Source of the DNA: Bacillota bacterium
GTDB taxonomy: Bacteria > Bacillota > Clostridia > Christensenellales > SZUA-584
Direction: 5' to 3'
Length of the DNA stretch: 34,533 bases
Assembly (NCBI GenBank): GCA_023399095.1
Contig: JAEWQS010000007.1
Span: forward strand, 1 to 34,533
Position numbers and translations under genes: made by a program. Shown here one piece after another: positions 1 to 7,619 of this stretch (within the stretch, counting starts at the first letter, position 1; each line of letters starts with the position of its first letter). A model generated the notes under the pieces. It was not told where the DNA came from. It saw nothing but the letters and a program-made list of their open reading frames with translations, and made no database searches.

Positions 1-502
1 CATGGAGGATGTGGCCAAGCGTGCCGAGATCACGAAGACCATGCTTTATTATCATTTTGATACCAAGCGCAACCTGCTCCGCGAGATATCGCAGAGGACA
101 GTGAACGCACTGAAGCTGGCTTTCAGCGAAAGCTTAAGCCAGCACGGCACGCAAAGCGCAGAGGAGTTTCGCAAGCATCTTGGCAACATGATGGGCTTTT
201 TTGAGAAGCACCGCAGCATCATTCGTTTCATCGTGTCTGAATACATCAGCAATCCCGACGAAACTATGACGGGCTTTGCTGACATGTTTGAGGTGATACG
301 CGGCCTTGCGGGCAAGGATCAGCAGTCAAAGGATTTCCTCGTACGGATTTTCTTCTTCAACGCGATGCCGATGCTGCTGTATGCCTGCACCGGTGAAAAA
401 TTCTGCGAAGAATACGGTGTGGATCCGGAGCTGAGCAAACGCATATTTGCAGACACATTTGCCCAAACCTTCCTCAAAAGCGCCGCGGCTGAGCAGCGAT
501 AA
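1..502 (+). CDS. TetR/AcrR family regulator, 5' end cut by window
   Basis: The visible frame opens at the window edge inside a TetR-type helix-turn-helix. MEDVAKRAEITKTMLYYHF matches the recognition part (VAxxAGVxxxxLYYHF) that normally lies about 25-45 residues into the protein, so the ATG at position 2 is probably internal and about 25 residues are missing. The remaining ~120 residues are the variable ligand-binding/dimerisation domain, which gives no clue to the ligand. The stop codon is 12 bp before the AlkD-like gene, which has its own AGGAG site, so the two are probably co-transcribed. TetR proteins are usually repressors of a neighbouring gene; the target cannot be told from this fragment. 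Confidence 0.85.
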   Translation, partial: MEDVAKRAEITKTMLYYHFDTKRNLLREISQRTVNALKLAFSESLSQHGTQSAEEFRKHLGNMMGFFEKHRSIIRFIVSEYISNPDETMTGFADMFEVIRGLAGKDQQSKDFLVRIFFFNAMPMLLYACTGEKFCEEYGVDPELSKRIFADTFAQTFLKSAAAEQR

Positions 503-514
503 CAGGAGCTCGAT

Positions 515-1159
515 ATGGATATTTTTCAAAGCTATTATGACGCCGCGGACAGCGAAAAAGCCGTCGGCATGGCCGCTTATATGAAGAACCAGTTCGCATT
601 TTTGGGGCTGCAAAAGACTGAGCGCGCCGCATTAAGCCGCAGCTTTCTCGCTCATAAGAAAAAGCAAGCAGCAGTGGACTGGGATTTCATCTTTCGGTGC
701 TTTGAGCTGCCCGAGCGCGAGTTCCAATACCTCGCCGTCAGCTATCTGCTTGCCGTGGAAGGCCGCCTTGGCGCAAATGATATTGGTCACATAGAAACGC
801 TCATCGTTACAAAACCGTGGTGGGACACCGTGGATATGCTGGCAGGCGTGGCGGGAGACATTGTTTTGCGGCATGACGAAACCAAGGAAGAGGTTGTGGC
901 AAAGTGGATGCAAAGCGACAACCTTTGGCTGAGACGCGTGTCCATATTGTTTCAGCTCAAATATAAAGACAAGACGGACACAGCATTTCTGTCGCGCGCG
1001 ATACTGTTTAACTGCGATACAAAGGAATTTTTCCTCAACAAGGCCATTGGCTGGGCGCTGCGCGAATATTCCAAAACAGATGCCGAATGGGTGAGGCAAT
1101 TTATTGGTGCGCACAGTTTGAGCGCGCTCAGTGTCAGGGAAGCAAGCAAATGCCTGTAG
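515..1159 (+). CDS. DNA alkylation repair protein, AlkD-like
   Basis: This 214-residue all-helical protein matches the AlkD/AlkC HEAT-repeat DNA glycosylase family, which removes N3- and N7-alkylated purines. Family landmarks are visible: the W-W-D-T-V-D segment near residue 108, holding the catalytic-type Asp and DNA-contacting Trp, then W-L-R-R-V near 133 and K-A-I-G-W-A-L-R-E-Y near 175. Length is close to the usual ~220-235 residues. The ATG at 515 follows a CAGGAG site. It lies 12 bp after a TetR gene, so it may belong to a regulated damage-response pair. Function is inferred from family resemblance. Confidence 0.85.
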   Translation: MDIFQSYYDAADSEKAVGMAAYMKNQFAFLGLQKTERAALSRSFLAHKKKQAAVDWDFIFRCFELPEREFQYLAVSYLLAVEGRLGANDIGHIETLIVTKPWWDTVDMLAGVAGDIVLRHDETKEEVVAKWMQSDNLWLRRVSILFQLKYKDKTDTAFLSRAILFNCDTKEFFLNKAIGWALREYSKTDAEWVRQFIGAHSLSALSVREASKCL

Positions 1160-1293
1160 TTGAAACTGAAATCCTTATAAAAGAGGCAAGTCTTTTGGTT
1201 TACCTCTTGAACCGTTGTGTATCAGCTATCTTTTGAAGTGCTGCCCGGGGTTGTTTTGTGAGATAATATGGTAAGAAAAAGGGAGCTTTATTT

Positions 1294-2406
1294 ATGAATC
1301 TGCGTACATTTTTTCTGGAAGACTTCTACGAAAAGCACGAGTTTTCCACAACATATCTGCTTTCGCAGTCGGACTGCGAAACCATGACTGTGGACGAGCT
1401 GCTTAAGCTTGAGCCGGGCGCGAAGGAACGCTTTATGGAAACCTCGCTTGGCTATACCGAGGTAAAGGGAAGCCCTGAACTGAGGCAGCATATCGCCGCG
1501 CTATATAAGCACTGCGGGCCGGATGACATACTTGTTCACGCGGGCGCGGAGGAAGCGATATTCAATTTCATGCAGGTGTTATTAACTGCGGACGATCATG
1601 TGGTCTATATGTCACCTGCGTACCAGTCGCTTTATGAGGTGGCTGCGTCGCTTGGGTGCGAGGTGTCGCCGTGGCCGCTGCGTCAGGGCAAAGATGGCTG
1701 GATGCTGGACACCGACGAGCTGCTTACACTGATTAAGCCCAACACAAAACTGCTTGTGCTCAACACACCGCACAACCCCACGGGCTATTCGCTTTGCGAT
1801 GAGGAATTGGTTCGCATCGCAAATATTGCGCGCGAAAGAGGCATCTTTGTGTTCTGCGATCAGGTCTACAAAGGCCTTGAGTGGGACGGACAAGCACACG
1901 CTTGGATGAGCGACATATATGAAAACGCGGTGTCCTTGGGCGTGATGTCTAAGGCATACGGTCTGCCGGGCTTGAGAATCGGATGGATTGCGACGCGGAA
2001 CAAAGACGTCTATGAAAAGATGGTGAAATACAAATACTACACCACCATCTGCTGCAGCGCCCCCAGTGAATTTCTTTCAGTCGTGGCGCTCACACACAGC
2101 GATGCCATCCTAAAGAGAAATGTGTCGATCATCAAAGACAATATCGCTTATTCAAAGCCGTTTTTTGCCAAGCATGCAGATATATTTGTGAACAATGTGC
2201 CTGCTGCGGGGCCGATTGCGTTCCATAAGCTCAAAATGTCGGGCGGCATTCGTGCTTTCTGCGAAGACCTGATTCAAAGAAAGGGTGTCTTGCTGCTGCC
2301 CGGGGATGTTTATGAGGCAGACGGCGACTATTTTCGAATGGGGTATGGCCGTAAGAACTTCAAGGAATGCCTTAATCAACTGGATGACGACTTGAGCGGT
2401 CAATAA
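1294..2406 (+). CDS. Pyridoxal-phosphate aminotransferase, class I/II
   Basis: A 370-residue fold-type I aminotransferase. Visible PLP-site residues are N161 in NTPHNPTG, D189 and Y192 in CDQVYKG, the Schiff-base lysine K220 in VMSKAYGLPGLRIGW, and a C-terminal substrate-carboxylate Arg near 347 (FRMGYGR). The start at 1294 follows an AAGGGAG site. The gene stands alone between a 134-bp gap and a terminator. The sequence places it among aspartate-aminotransferase-like enzymes but does not fix the substrate; amino-acid transamination is as far as the evidence goes. Confidence 0.88.
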   Translation: MNLRTFFLEDFYEKHEFSTTYLLSQSDCETMTVDELLKLEPGAKERFMETSLGYTEVKGSPELRQHIAALYKHCGPDDILVHAGAEEAIFNFMQVLLTADDHVVYMSPAYQSLYEVAASLGCEVSPWPLRQGKDGWMLDTDELLTLIKPNTKLLVLNTPHNPTGYSLCDEELVRIANIARERGIFVFCDQVYKGLEWDGQAHAWMSDIYENAVSLGVMSKAYGLPGLRIGWIATRNKDVYEKMVKYKYYTTICCSAPSEFLSVVALTHSDAILKRNVSIIKDNIAYSKPFFAKHADIFVNNVPAAGPIAFHKLKMSGGIRAFCEDLIQRKGVLLLPGDVYEADGDYFRMGYGRKNFKECLNQLDDDLSGQ

Positions 2407-2424
2407 ATTGCGAAACGTAGCAAT

Positions 2425-2453
2425 GCCTGTTTCTTTATTGAGACAGGCTTTTT
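2425..2453 (+). terminator. Rho-independent terminator after the aminotransferase
   Basis: GCCTGTTTC pairs with GAGACAGGC (one G-T wobble) around a short AT loop, followed at once by TTTTTATTT. It lies 18 bp after the aminotransferase stop and separates it from the PadR promoter. Confidence 0.85.
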
Positions 2454-2503
2454 ATTTAATAAAATAGTACTCACACTAAAACTAAAAAATTAATATAATT
2501 GTA

Positions 2504-2533
2504 TTGACAATAGTGTATGACATACAGTATAAT
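2504..2533 (+). promoter_or_regulatory. Consensus promoter with palindromic operator for padR-HAAS
   Basis: A perfect -35 TTGACA (2504-2509) and perfect -10 TATAAT (2528-2533) are 18 bp apart. The spacer holds TGTATG-A-CATACA (2514-2526). The symmetry extends through ATA/TAT flanks with one mismatched pair to cover 2510-2530. PadR regulators commonly bind palindromes over their own promoter, so this is the likely autoregulatory operator; that step is inference. Confidence 0.8.
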
Positions 2534-2553
2534 GCACGCGAGAGGTGAAAAAT

Positions 2554-2901
2554 GTGGAAGAAATAAACGCCATTGTGACGAATTTAGAGCAGGAACTGAG
2601 ACGCGGGACGGTGACACTTTGCGTTTTAAGCCGACTAAACAAGCCAAAGTACGGCTATGCGCTGGTGGAGGAGCTTTCTAGCGCGGGCATGAGCATTGAG
2701 CCCGGGACGCTCTATCCTTTGCTGAGGCGGCTGGAATCTCAGGGGATGCTTGCAAGCGAGTGGGAAACGTCCGGCCCGAAACCGCGCAAATACTATGTGC
2801 GAAGTGAGGCTGGCGAGAAAATCTATAAGCTGCTGTGCGGGGAATGGGATGATCTGACGCGCAGCATCGACAGGCTGATTCATGAGGAGGGAGAACAATG
2901 A
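2554..2901 (+). CDS. PadR family transcriptional regulator
   Basis: A winged-helix regulator of about 115 residues. The PadR signature is clear: LSRLNKPKYGYALVEEL, then GTLYPLLRRLESQGML and the wing GPKPRKYYV. The frame opens at a GTG at 2545, but that codon is part of the AGAGGTG ribosome site. The GTG at 2554 is 6 bp downstream of this site and is the better start. The stop overlaps the next gene's start (ATGA), a coupling typical of PadR-HAAS pairs, in which the regulator controls its own membrane partner. The likely effector acts through that pair, but no ligand is visible. Confidence 0.9.
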   Translation: MEEINAIVTNLEQELRRGTVTLCVLSRLNKPKYGYALVEELSSAGMSIEPGTLYPLLRRLESQGMLASEWETSGPKPRKYYVRSEAGEKIYKLLCGEWDDLTRSIDRLIHEEGEQ

Positions 2902-3938
2902 GCGCAAACAAAGTTCAAGAGCTGATAGACAGATATGTGTATGATGTGGCACGGCGATTGCCGCAGACCCAGAGAGAAGATATCGAAAAGGAGCTGCGCG
3001 GCTTGATTGACGACATGCTGCTTGCGCGGACGGGGGAAATGACGCCAACGATAGATGACGTGACGGCGGTACTGAAAGAGCTTGGACAGCCGCAGGGGCT
3101 GGCCGCGAAATATCGCGGAACCAAACGCTATCTGATCGGGCCGGACTATTACGACATTTATTGGCTGGTGCTGAAAATCGTGCTCGGCGTTTCCGGCTTT
3201 GGGCTGGTGATCGCGCTGATTGTGAGCAGCGTAACCACGCCGCCGCAGAATGCGATAAGCGCTGTTGCCCAATCGTTTGGCGGAATCATCAGCGGTCTGA
3301 TGCAGGCATTCGCTTATGTGACAATCGCGTTTGCGCTGGTGGAGCGCTTCAGCAAGCAGTCGCCGCTGAAGGAAATAGACTGGAACCCGAAGGACTTGCC
3401 GCCCGTGCCCCCCGAAAATCAAAAAGATACAATCACGATCAAAAAAGGCGATCCCATCGCCGGGCTGATATTCGGGGTGATCGGCCTTGTGATATTCAAC
3501 GCGATACCGTGGATTTTGGGATATGTGGTGGCGTCGGATGAGCTGGTATCCGTACCGGTTTTTAACCTCGAAGTGCTGCGCTCCATGCTGCTGCTTATCA
3601 ATGTGCTCATCTGCCTTGGCATTCTCAAGGACGTGCTGCGGCTCATCGCGGGACGGTATACGCTTAAGATCTCGCTGGCGATTGCGGCCATCAATATCGC
3701 GGCGCTGGTGCTTAATATCGTGATATTCCTTCCACCCGCGATTTGGAACGCCGACTTCTTAACGTCGCTCCATGCGGCCACTGGGGTGGAGTTGTTCGTA
3801 AGCCAAGGCGCGCAGGCATTCTGGGCCATGCTGCCGACGATTATCGTGGTGCTTGCTTCCATCGGTTATGTATCCGACACGGGTGTGACGTTGTACCGCG
3901 GCGTGCGCGGGTCATCATGGCGCAACGAAGCGCTATAA
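2898..3938 (+). CDS. HAAS-domain integral membrane protein
   Basis: A 346-residue protein. The first ~85 residues form the helical HAAS/DUF1700-type domain (LIDRYVYDVARRLP, EDIEKELRGLIDDML, VLKELGQPQGLAAKY). About six hydrophobic segments follow, near residues 90-112, 125-148, 195-215, 232-250, 262-282 and 308-330. HAAS proteins are encoded directly after PadR regulators and are thought to sense or transmit envelope signals; the biochemical role is unknown. Translation is coupled to padR by a 4-nt overlap, with GGAGGGAG upstream of the ATG. No transporter or enzyme motif was seen in the membrane part. Confidence 0.85.
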   Translation: MSANKVQELIDRYVYDVARRLPQTQREDIEKELRGLIDDMLLARTGEMTPTIDDVTAVLKELGQPQGLAAKYRGTKRYLIGPDYYDIYWLVLKIVLGVSGFGLVIALIVSSVTTPPQNAISAVAQSFGGIISGLMQAFAYVTIAFALVERFSKQSPLKEIDWNPKDLPPVPPENQKDTITIKKGDPIAGLIFGVIGLVIFNAIPWILGYVVASDELVSVPVFNLEVLRSMLLLINVLICLGILKDVLRLIAGRYTLKISLAIAAINIAALVLNIVIFLPPAIWNADFLTSLHAATGVELFVSQGAQAFWAMLPTIIVVLASIGYVSDTGVTLYRGVRGSSWRNEAL

Positions 3939-3950
3939 AAGGGTAGGAAA

Positions 3951-3979
3951 GAGCATCTTCGCAACGAGGATGCTCAATT
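3951..3979. terminator. Shared hairpin terminator between convergent genes
   Basis: GAGCATCTTCG pairs with CGAGGATGCTC over 11 bp (one wobble) around the loop CAA. AATTTTATT follows on the plus side and a pyrimidine-rich stretch on the minus side. It sits between the convergent HAAS and DinB-like genes and could serve both. Confidence 0.75.
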
Positions 3980-4666
3980 TTATTCAAGGGTTTTCAGACA
4001 TTTTTGCTTGAGCTTAATACAATCGTTAAGATGCACCATCTGATGACGTGTGACGGGCATTTGAAAGATGCCGGCAACGTTCTTTTTGCCCCAGAAATCG
4101 AGCAACCATATGGAATCCTTGTGGTCGATGACACCGCCCTCGTCACGAATGCGTGTGAGCTGATTTGTCGAAAACCTGCGCTTTAAGTCATCAAAGCCTA
4201 AGCTTTCGATAACCGTTTTTGTCTGCATGCCCACTGCATTGCGGTATTCATAAAGCGAGGTTTTATTGATGTCGCTGCTGAATCGGATGATCTCGTCGTC
4301 GGTCATGGCGTTGGCTGTATCCGTGACGCGTGTGCCAAGCCATGAGAGCCAATGATTATCCAGCACCTGACTGGAGTCTTGTATAAGGATGTTGACCGTT
4401 AAGTCTTCAATGCGCGTGATGTGCCAGATGTTCCACGCCACCGTCACGTCTTTGATTGTGGGCATGGTACGAAAGGCGCTGTCGGTGAGTCCGTTCCAGA
4501 CTTCATCCATATATGTGACGGATTGCGTGCCGTAAACGGGTGACGCATGGACGAGCGAATGCATATCGAAAAGCAGCTTTTTCGTATCGGCAAAGCGCTC
4601 CTTTTTGAGTATGATGTCCTTTAATAGCGTTTGCTTTGGGTTCCAATCCTTCGTCACCTGAAACAT
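3980..4666 (-). CDS. DinB-like domain protein
   Basis: About 228 residues. The pattern of a helical bundle with H-I-T-R-I-E-D near residue 87 and D-x-H-W-L-S fits the DinB/YfiT-like superfamily, metal-binding four-helix proteins often linked to stress or thiol chemistry. The longest frame opens at 4720, but a likely promoter -10 (TGGTATAAT with extended TG) lies inside that extension. An AGGAG site precedes the ATG at 4666 (MFQVTKDWN), so 4666 is preferred. It is divergent from the exporter. The family call is tentative because only part of the motif pattern is recognisable. Confidence 0.6.
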   Translation of the reverse strand: MFQVTKDWNPKQTLLKDIILKKERFADTKKLLFDMHSLVHASPVYGTQSVTYMDEVWNGLTDSAFRTMPTIKDVTVAWNIWHITRIEDLTVNILIQDSSQVLDNHWLSWLGTRVTDTANAMTDDEIIRFSSDINKTSLYEYRNAVGMQTKTVIESLGFDDLKRRFSTNQLTRIRDEGGVIDHKDSIWLLDFWGKKNVAGIFQMPVTRHQMVHLNDCIKLKQKCLKTLE

Positions 4667-4893
4667 GTTTTCTTTGACTCCTATGCCTAAAATTTTTTCG
4701 ATTATACCATAAAAATCCATGATAATAAATATTACGTTGAAAACCGTTTAGACATAGGAAGACCGCTTATCATGACAATGCGCATCATATGCGGCGCTTC
4801 GCAGATACTATGTTTGAAGCATGTGTGCCGTCTTGACAAATTTCGCGCATGTGCTTAACGTTATTCTCAACGACTTGCGAAGGGAAGACATCA

Positions 4894-6315
4894 ATGAAGC
4901 AAAAAACAGGTCTTATGCTTTTTTCGGTCGCGCTTGGCACGTTCATGGCGGCGTTGGATGCCAGTGTGGTCAACGTTGCCAATCCTGTGGTTCAGGCGCA
5001 TTTTGATGTGCCGCTTGCCACGATGGAATGGGTTGTGACCGCGTATCTGATCGTGGTGAGCAGTGTGCTGCTTTTTTTTGGACGCCTTTCCGACCTTTAC
5101 GGCCAAAAAAAGCTGTACATCACAGGCTTTGCGGTTTTCACCATCGGTTCGGCGTTGTGCGGTCTGTCTTCCAGCATCAGCATGTTGATCGGCATGCGCG
5201 TCGTGCAGGCGCTGGGCGCGGGCATGATGTTCTCTACCAACTCAGCGATTATCACGCATCACGTACCCGCAGACCGCCGCGGACGCGCTTTCAGCGTCAA
5301 TGCTGTGTCGGTCGCCGTTGCGCTGTCGGCCGGGCCTGTGCTGGGCGGCTGGCTCACAAGCGCTTTTGGATGGCAAAGCATATACTTCATCAATATACCG
5401 ATCGGAATCATTGGCATTGTGGTCGCGATGCGATTTATCCCGACCGACAAGCATAAACCCGATGTGTCTATGGACATCCCGGGAAGCGTGATGATATTTG
5501 CGGCTCTTTTTATGATACTGCTCGCTCTGGATCAGCTCAGCGCCAATATCGATACGCTGACGTTCGTGCTGCTGTTGCTGGGAGGGCTGTTTGTGGCCGT
5601 CATGTTCGTCCGTTTTGAAAAGCGAAGCAATCACCCGATTCTCAATTTGAAGCTGTTTCGTATTCGCGTTTTCTCGGCAAGCCTTTCCGCCGCGGTGTTT
5701 AACTATATGGCGCAATATATCATGGTGTTTCTGGTGCCGTTTTATTTGCAGACTGTGCGTATGTATACGCCCGCCATGTCGGGGCTGCTTTATATGCCGA
5801 TGCCGCTGGCCGCCCTCATAACCGCGCCCATCGCGGGCGTTATTGCCGACCGTGCCGATACGCGCATCTTAAGCTCTGCCGGCATGGGCATGATGGCGGT
5901 GGGGTTGTTCCTTTTAAGCCGCCTTGAAGTGGACACACCCAACAGCTATATTATCATGTCAATGGCTGTGACAGGCTTTGGATCGGGGCTGTTCCAAACA
6001 CCCAACAACAGCGCCGTGATGAGCAGCGTGCCGAATGACAGCCGCGGCGTTGCTTCGGGCATGCTCGCCACCGCGCGCAATATGGGCATGGTATTCGGTG
6101 TAGCTCTATCCAGCGCGCTTTTCACGCTGTTTGCGGGACAAGCGCCCGGTCAGGCTGCGGAAGGGATTGTCGGTCTGATTGCGGAAAAGGCCTCGTTTAT
6201 CTATGCGCTTCGGCTGACGTTTATTGTGGCATGCTTTGTGGCCGTCGCGGCCATGGCGGCATCGCTCACAAAAGGTAAAGCTAGTTTGCCGAATATACTT
6301 AAAAAAGCCGAATGA
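4894..6315 (+). CDS. MFS drug exporter, DHA2 (EmrB/QacA) type
   Basis: A 473-residue transporter with about 14 membrane segments. DHA2 landmarks are seen: LDASVVNVANP in segment 1 (motif D1), the segment 2-3 loop GRLSDLYGQKKLY (motif A), RVVQALGAGMMF (motif B) and GPVLGGWLTSAFGWQSIYFINIPIG (motif C and its following loop). The frame is open from 4849, but the ATG at 4894 has a GAAGGGAAG site and starts right before segment 1. Such proteins export lipophilic or cationic compounds with proton uptake; the substrate cannot be read. TTGACA at 4833-4838 may be its -35, but no good -10 follows. Confidence 0.88.
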   Translation: MKQKTGLMLFSVALGTFMAALDASVVNVANPVVQAHFDVPLATMEWVVTAYLIVVSSVLLFFGRLSDLYGQKKLYITGFAVFTIGSALCGLSSSISMLIGMRVVQALGAGMMFSTNSAIITHHVPADRRGRAFSVNAVSVAVALSAGPVLGGWLTSAFGWQSIYFINIPIGIIGIVVAMRFIPTDKHKPDVSMDIPGSVMIFAALFMILLALDQLSANIDTLTFVLLLLGGLFVAVMFVRFEKRSNHPILNLKLFRIRVFSASLSAAVFNYMAQYIMVFLVPFYLQTVRMYTPAMSGLLYMPMPLAALITAPIAGVIADRADTRILSSAGMGMMAVGLFLLSRLEVDTPNSYIIMSMAVTGFGSGLFQTPNNSAVMSSVPNDSRGVASGMLATARNMGMVFGVALSSALFTLFAGQAPGQAAEGIVGLIAEKASFIYALRLTFIVACFVAVAAMAASLTKGKASLPNILKKAE

Positions 6316-6345
6316 AAAAATGATTTTTTTGGCATTATCATTTTT
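6316..6345 (+). terminator. Possible AT-rich terminator after the exporter
   Basis: AAAAATGAT (6316-6324) and ATCATTTTT (6337-6345) form a 9-bp inverted repeat directly after the exporter stop, with a T-rich 3' arm. The stem is AT-rich, so strength is doubtful. Confidence 0.4.
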
Positions 6346-6357
6346 ATGCCTTTTAAC

Positions 6358-6388
6358 GAATATCAAGCCGCCGAACGCCAGATACTAT
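6358..6388 (+). promoter_or_regulatory. Possible sporulation (sigma-E-like) promoter of coat genes
   Basis: GAATATC (6358-6364) resembles the sigma-E -35 (KMATATT, 6/7). GATACTAT (6381-6388) resembles the -10 (CATACAHT, 6/8). The 16-bp gap is slightly longer than the usual 14-15. A mother-cell sigma factor would suit the coat genes downstream. No sigma-A promoter is evident in this gap. Confidence 0.35.
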
Positions 6389-6419
6389 GTTGTGTGAATA
6401 AATGAAAGGAGCCCTTCTA

Positions 6420-6604
6420 TGTCACAATTAAACAAAATGGAGCTGCAGAACTTAAGGCATCTCATCGGCGCGCATGATACTGCATTTCAGAAAATGCAGA
6501 CGTATGCCCAACAGTCTACAGACCCGCAGGTAAAGTCGTATTTCCAGAAGTCTGCCCAAGATGCGCAGAAAACCAAACAGCAATTGCTGTCATTTTTAGG
6601 TTAG
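6420..6604 (+). CDS. Small spore coat protein, CotF-like (first of two)
   Basis: A 61-residue helical protein with the CotF-family pattern (LRHLIGAHDTAFQKMQTYA, then DPQVKSYFQKSAQDAQKTKQ). Family members are small proteins of the spore coat, sometimes encoded as two short halves as here. The start follows GAAAGGAG. The stop is directly before the AGGAGG of the next gene, so both are one operon. The ATG falls at about 6419-6421. It is probably expressed in the mother cell during sporulation, as the upstream sequence suggests. Confidence 0.75.
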
Positions 6605-6617
6605 GAGGTTGATAGAG

Positions 6618-6917
6618 ATGCAAGGAAGCAATACAATGGGAAGTAACATGGGGAGTGGTGGCCAGGGTGGTTTGCAGGAAAAGGCCATGGTCAACGATGC
6701 TTTGGCTCAGGTGAAAAGCAGTCTGACCACTTATGCGAATGTGATTTCGGAATGTTCCAACCCCAACTTAAGACAGGCCATTCAGCAGATCAGAAACAAC
6801 TGCGAGACGTCGCAGTATGAACTTTATCAGATCGCTCAGCAAAAAGGCTTCTATCAGCCCGCAACAATGGCAGACGACAACGAAGTGAATCAGATTAAAT
6901 CGCAGTTTAATGCATAA
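6618..6917 (+). CDS. Spore coat protein, CotF-like (second of two)
   Basis: About 99 residues: a Gly/Met/Ser-rich N-terminus (MQGSNTMGSNMGSGGQGG), then a helical CotF-type core (LQEKAMVNDALAQVKSSL, NPNLRQAIQQIRNNCETSQ, YELYQIAQQKGFYQPA). The KGFYQPA segment is typical of the C-terminal part of these coat proteins. The frame can be read from a TTG at 6609, but AGGAGG (6603-6608) sits 9 bp before the ATG at 6618, which is preferred. It is co-transcribed with the preceding short coat gene and followed by a strong terminator. Confidence 0.8.
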   Translation: MQGSNTMGSNMGSGGQGGLQEKAMVNDALAQVKSSLTTYANVISECSNPNLRQAIQQIRNNCETSQYELYQIAQQKGFYQPATMADDNEVNQIKSQFNA

Positions 6918-6929
6918 TCAGATTCCAAG

Positions 6930-6958
6930 AAAAGCCGATGGTTACGTCGGCTTTTTTT
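6930..6958. terminator. Strong terminator between coat operon and XRE gene
   Basis: AAAGCCGA (6931-6938) pairs with TCGGCTTT (6947-6954), followed by TTTTT. On the minus strand the same hairpin lies in the tail of the convergent XRE gene and ends in a T-rich run, so it may act in both directions. Confidence 0.85.
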
Positions 6959-7196
6959 ACTCTATTTGTTCTAATTCATCAAAGATTTCCGATTCGAAAA
7001 ATGATCGGATGCTGATGTTCAGACCACCACATATTTTATTAATCGTCATTATTCCCGTGTTGTGTGTAGACCCGTTAACGATATCATTGACTGTGGACTG
7101 TGTGATTCCGGCCGCATGTGAAAGGGCATTGATGCTTAACTGCCGCTCGTCGCAAAGTTCAAGTATGCGGCAAACAACAGCCTGAGAAATGTCCAT
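6957..7196 (-). CDS. Cro/CI-type HTH regulator (XRE)
   Basis: A 79-residue protein that is almost only a lambda-repressor-like DNA-binding domain (ILELCDERQLSINALSHAAG, ITQSTVNDIVNG, TINKICGGLNISIRSFFES). It has no sensor domain. The ATG at 7196 has a GAGG site 8 bp upstream. It is divergent from the Spo0E-like gene, with a perfect inverted repeat between them that is a likely operator. A role in timing sporulation entry is a guess from that neighbour. Confidence 0.85.
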   Translation of the reverse strand: MDISQAVVCRILELCDERQLSINALSHAAGITQSTVNDIVNGSTHNTGIMTINKICGGLNISIRSFFESEIFDELEQIE

Positions 7197-7240
7197 TTGA
7201 TGTACCTCGTTTATGTCTTCTCTCTGTTCAGCGATATCTA

Positions 7241-7262
7241 TTTTAACAGTTTTGTGTTAAAA
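7241..7262. promoter_or_regulatory. Inverted repeat, likely operator of the XRE regulator
   Basis: TTTTAACA and TGTTAAAA are perfect 8-bp arms around GTTTTG, 45 bp upstream of the XRE start. The arms include a TAAAAT that could be the regulator's own -10 on the minus strand. Repeats of this size over a promoter are typical Cro/CI-type sites. Confidence 0.6.
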
Positions 7263-7279
7263 ATGATAACGGAATACCG

Positions 7280-7308
7280 TTGTCATATAACCCGTTTAGA
7301 TATATAAT
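7280..7308 (+). promoter_or_regulatory. Sigma-A-type promoter of the Spo0E-like gene
   Basis: TTGTCA (7280-7285), 17 bp, then TATAAT (7303-7308), 45 bp before the start codon. It lies about 18 bp from the inverted repeat facing the XRE gene, so the repressor could act on both directions. Confidence 0.8.
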
Positions 7309-7352
7309 AAACGAAAATCGGTTAACCCTTTCATATTCATCCGGAGGACATA

Positions 7353-7529
7353 ATGAAAAAGGACATCGGTGTCAACGAAATTCAAAAAGAACGCTGTATT
7401 CTGGACGGTATGATCGAGGATGCGATTCGCAGAGGTATCCGAATATCCAAGGATGAGGCCATACTCAAGCAGAGCCAAAAGCTCAACAAGCTTATCACCA
7501 GATATCACAAAGAGAAGACAGATTTATAA
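7353..7529 (+). CDS. Spo0E-like sporulation regulatory protein
   Basis: A 58-residue protein, within the usual Spo0E-family size (about 50-85). It is predicted to form two helices and carries the family pattern of a basic first helix and a second helix with L-K-Q-S-Q-K-L-N-K-L-I-T-R-Y near residues 38-51. Spo0E-type proteins are aspartyl phosphatases that remove phosphate from Spo0A and delay sporulation. The signature SQELD reads SQKLN here: the conserved acidic residue is Asn. GGAGG lies 5 bp upstream of the ATG. A strong promoter and the divergent XRE repressor suggest tight control. Confidence 0.75.
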   Translation: MKKDIGVNEIQKERCILDGMIEDAIRRGIRISKDEAILKQSQKLNKLITRYHKEKTDL

Positions 7530-7565
7530 ACCAAATGATCCATTTTACAAATTGTATATACAAGG

Positions 7566-7619
7566 GGACAGATGCTTCTTCGCTGTGCTCCTCAGCATGA
7601 CGAGGACTAGGGTGTCCTC
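7566..7619. repeat. Dispersed GTCATGCTGAG-type repeat remnant
   Basis: On the minus strand 7566-7601 begins GTCATGCTGAGGAGC and ends GAAGAAGCATCTGTCC, the pattern of short intergenic repeats scattered in many Clostridia genomes. It is followed by a perfect hairpin, GAGGAC (7602-7607) with GTCCTC (7614-7619). A similar fragment recurs at 7970-7984. Confidence 0.5.
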
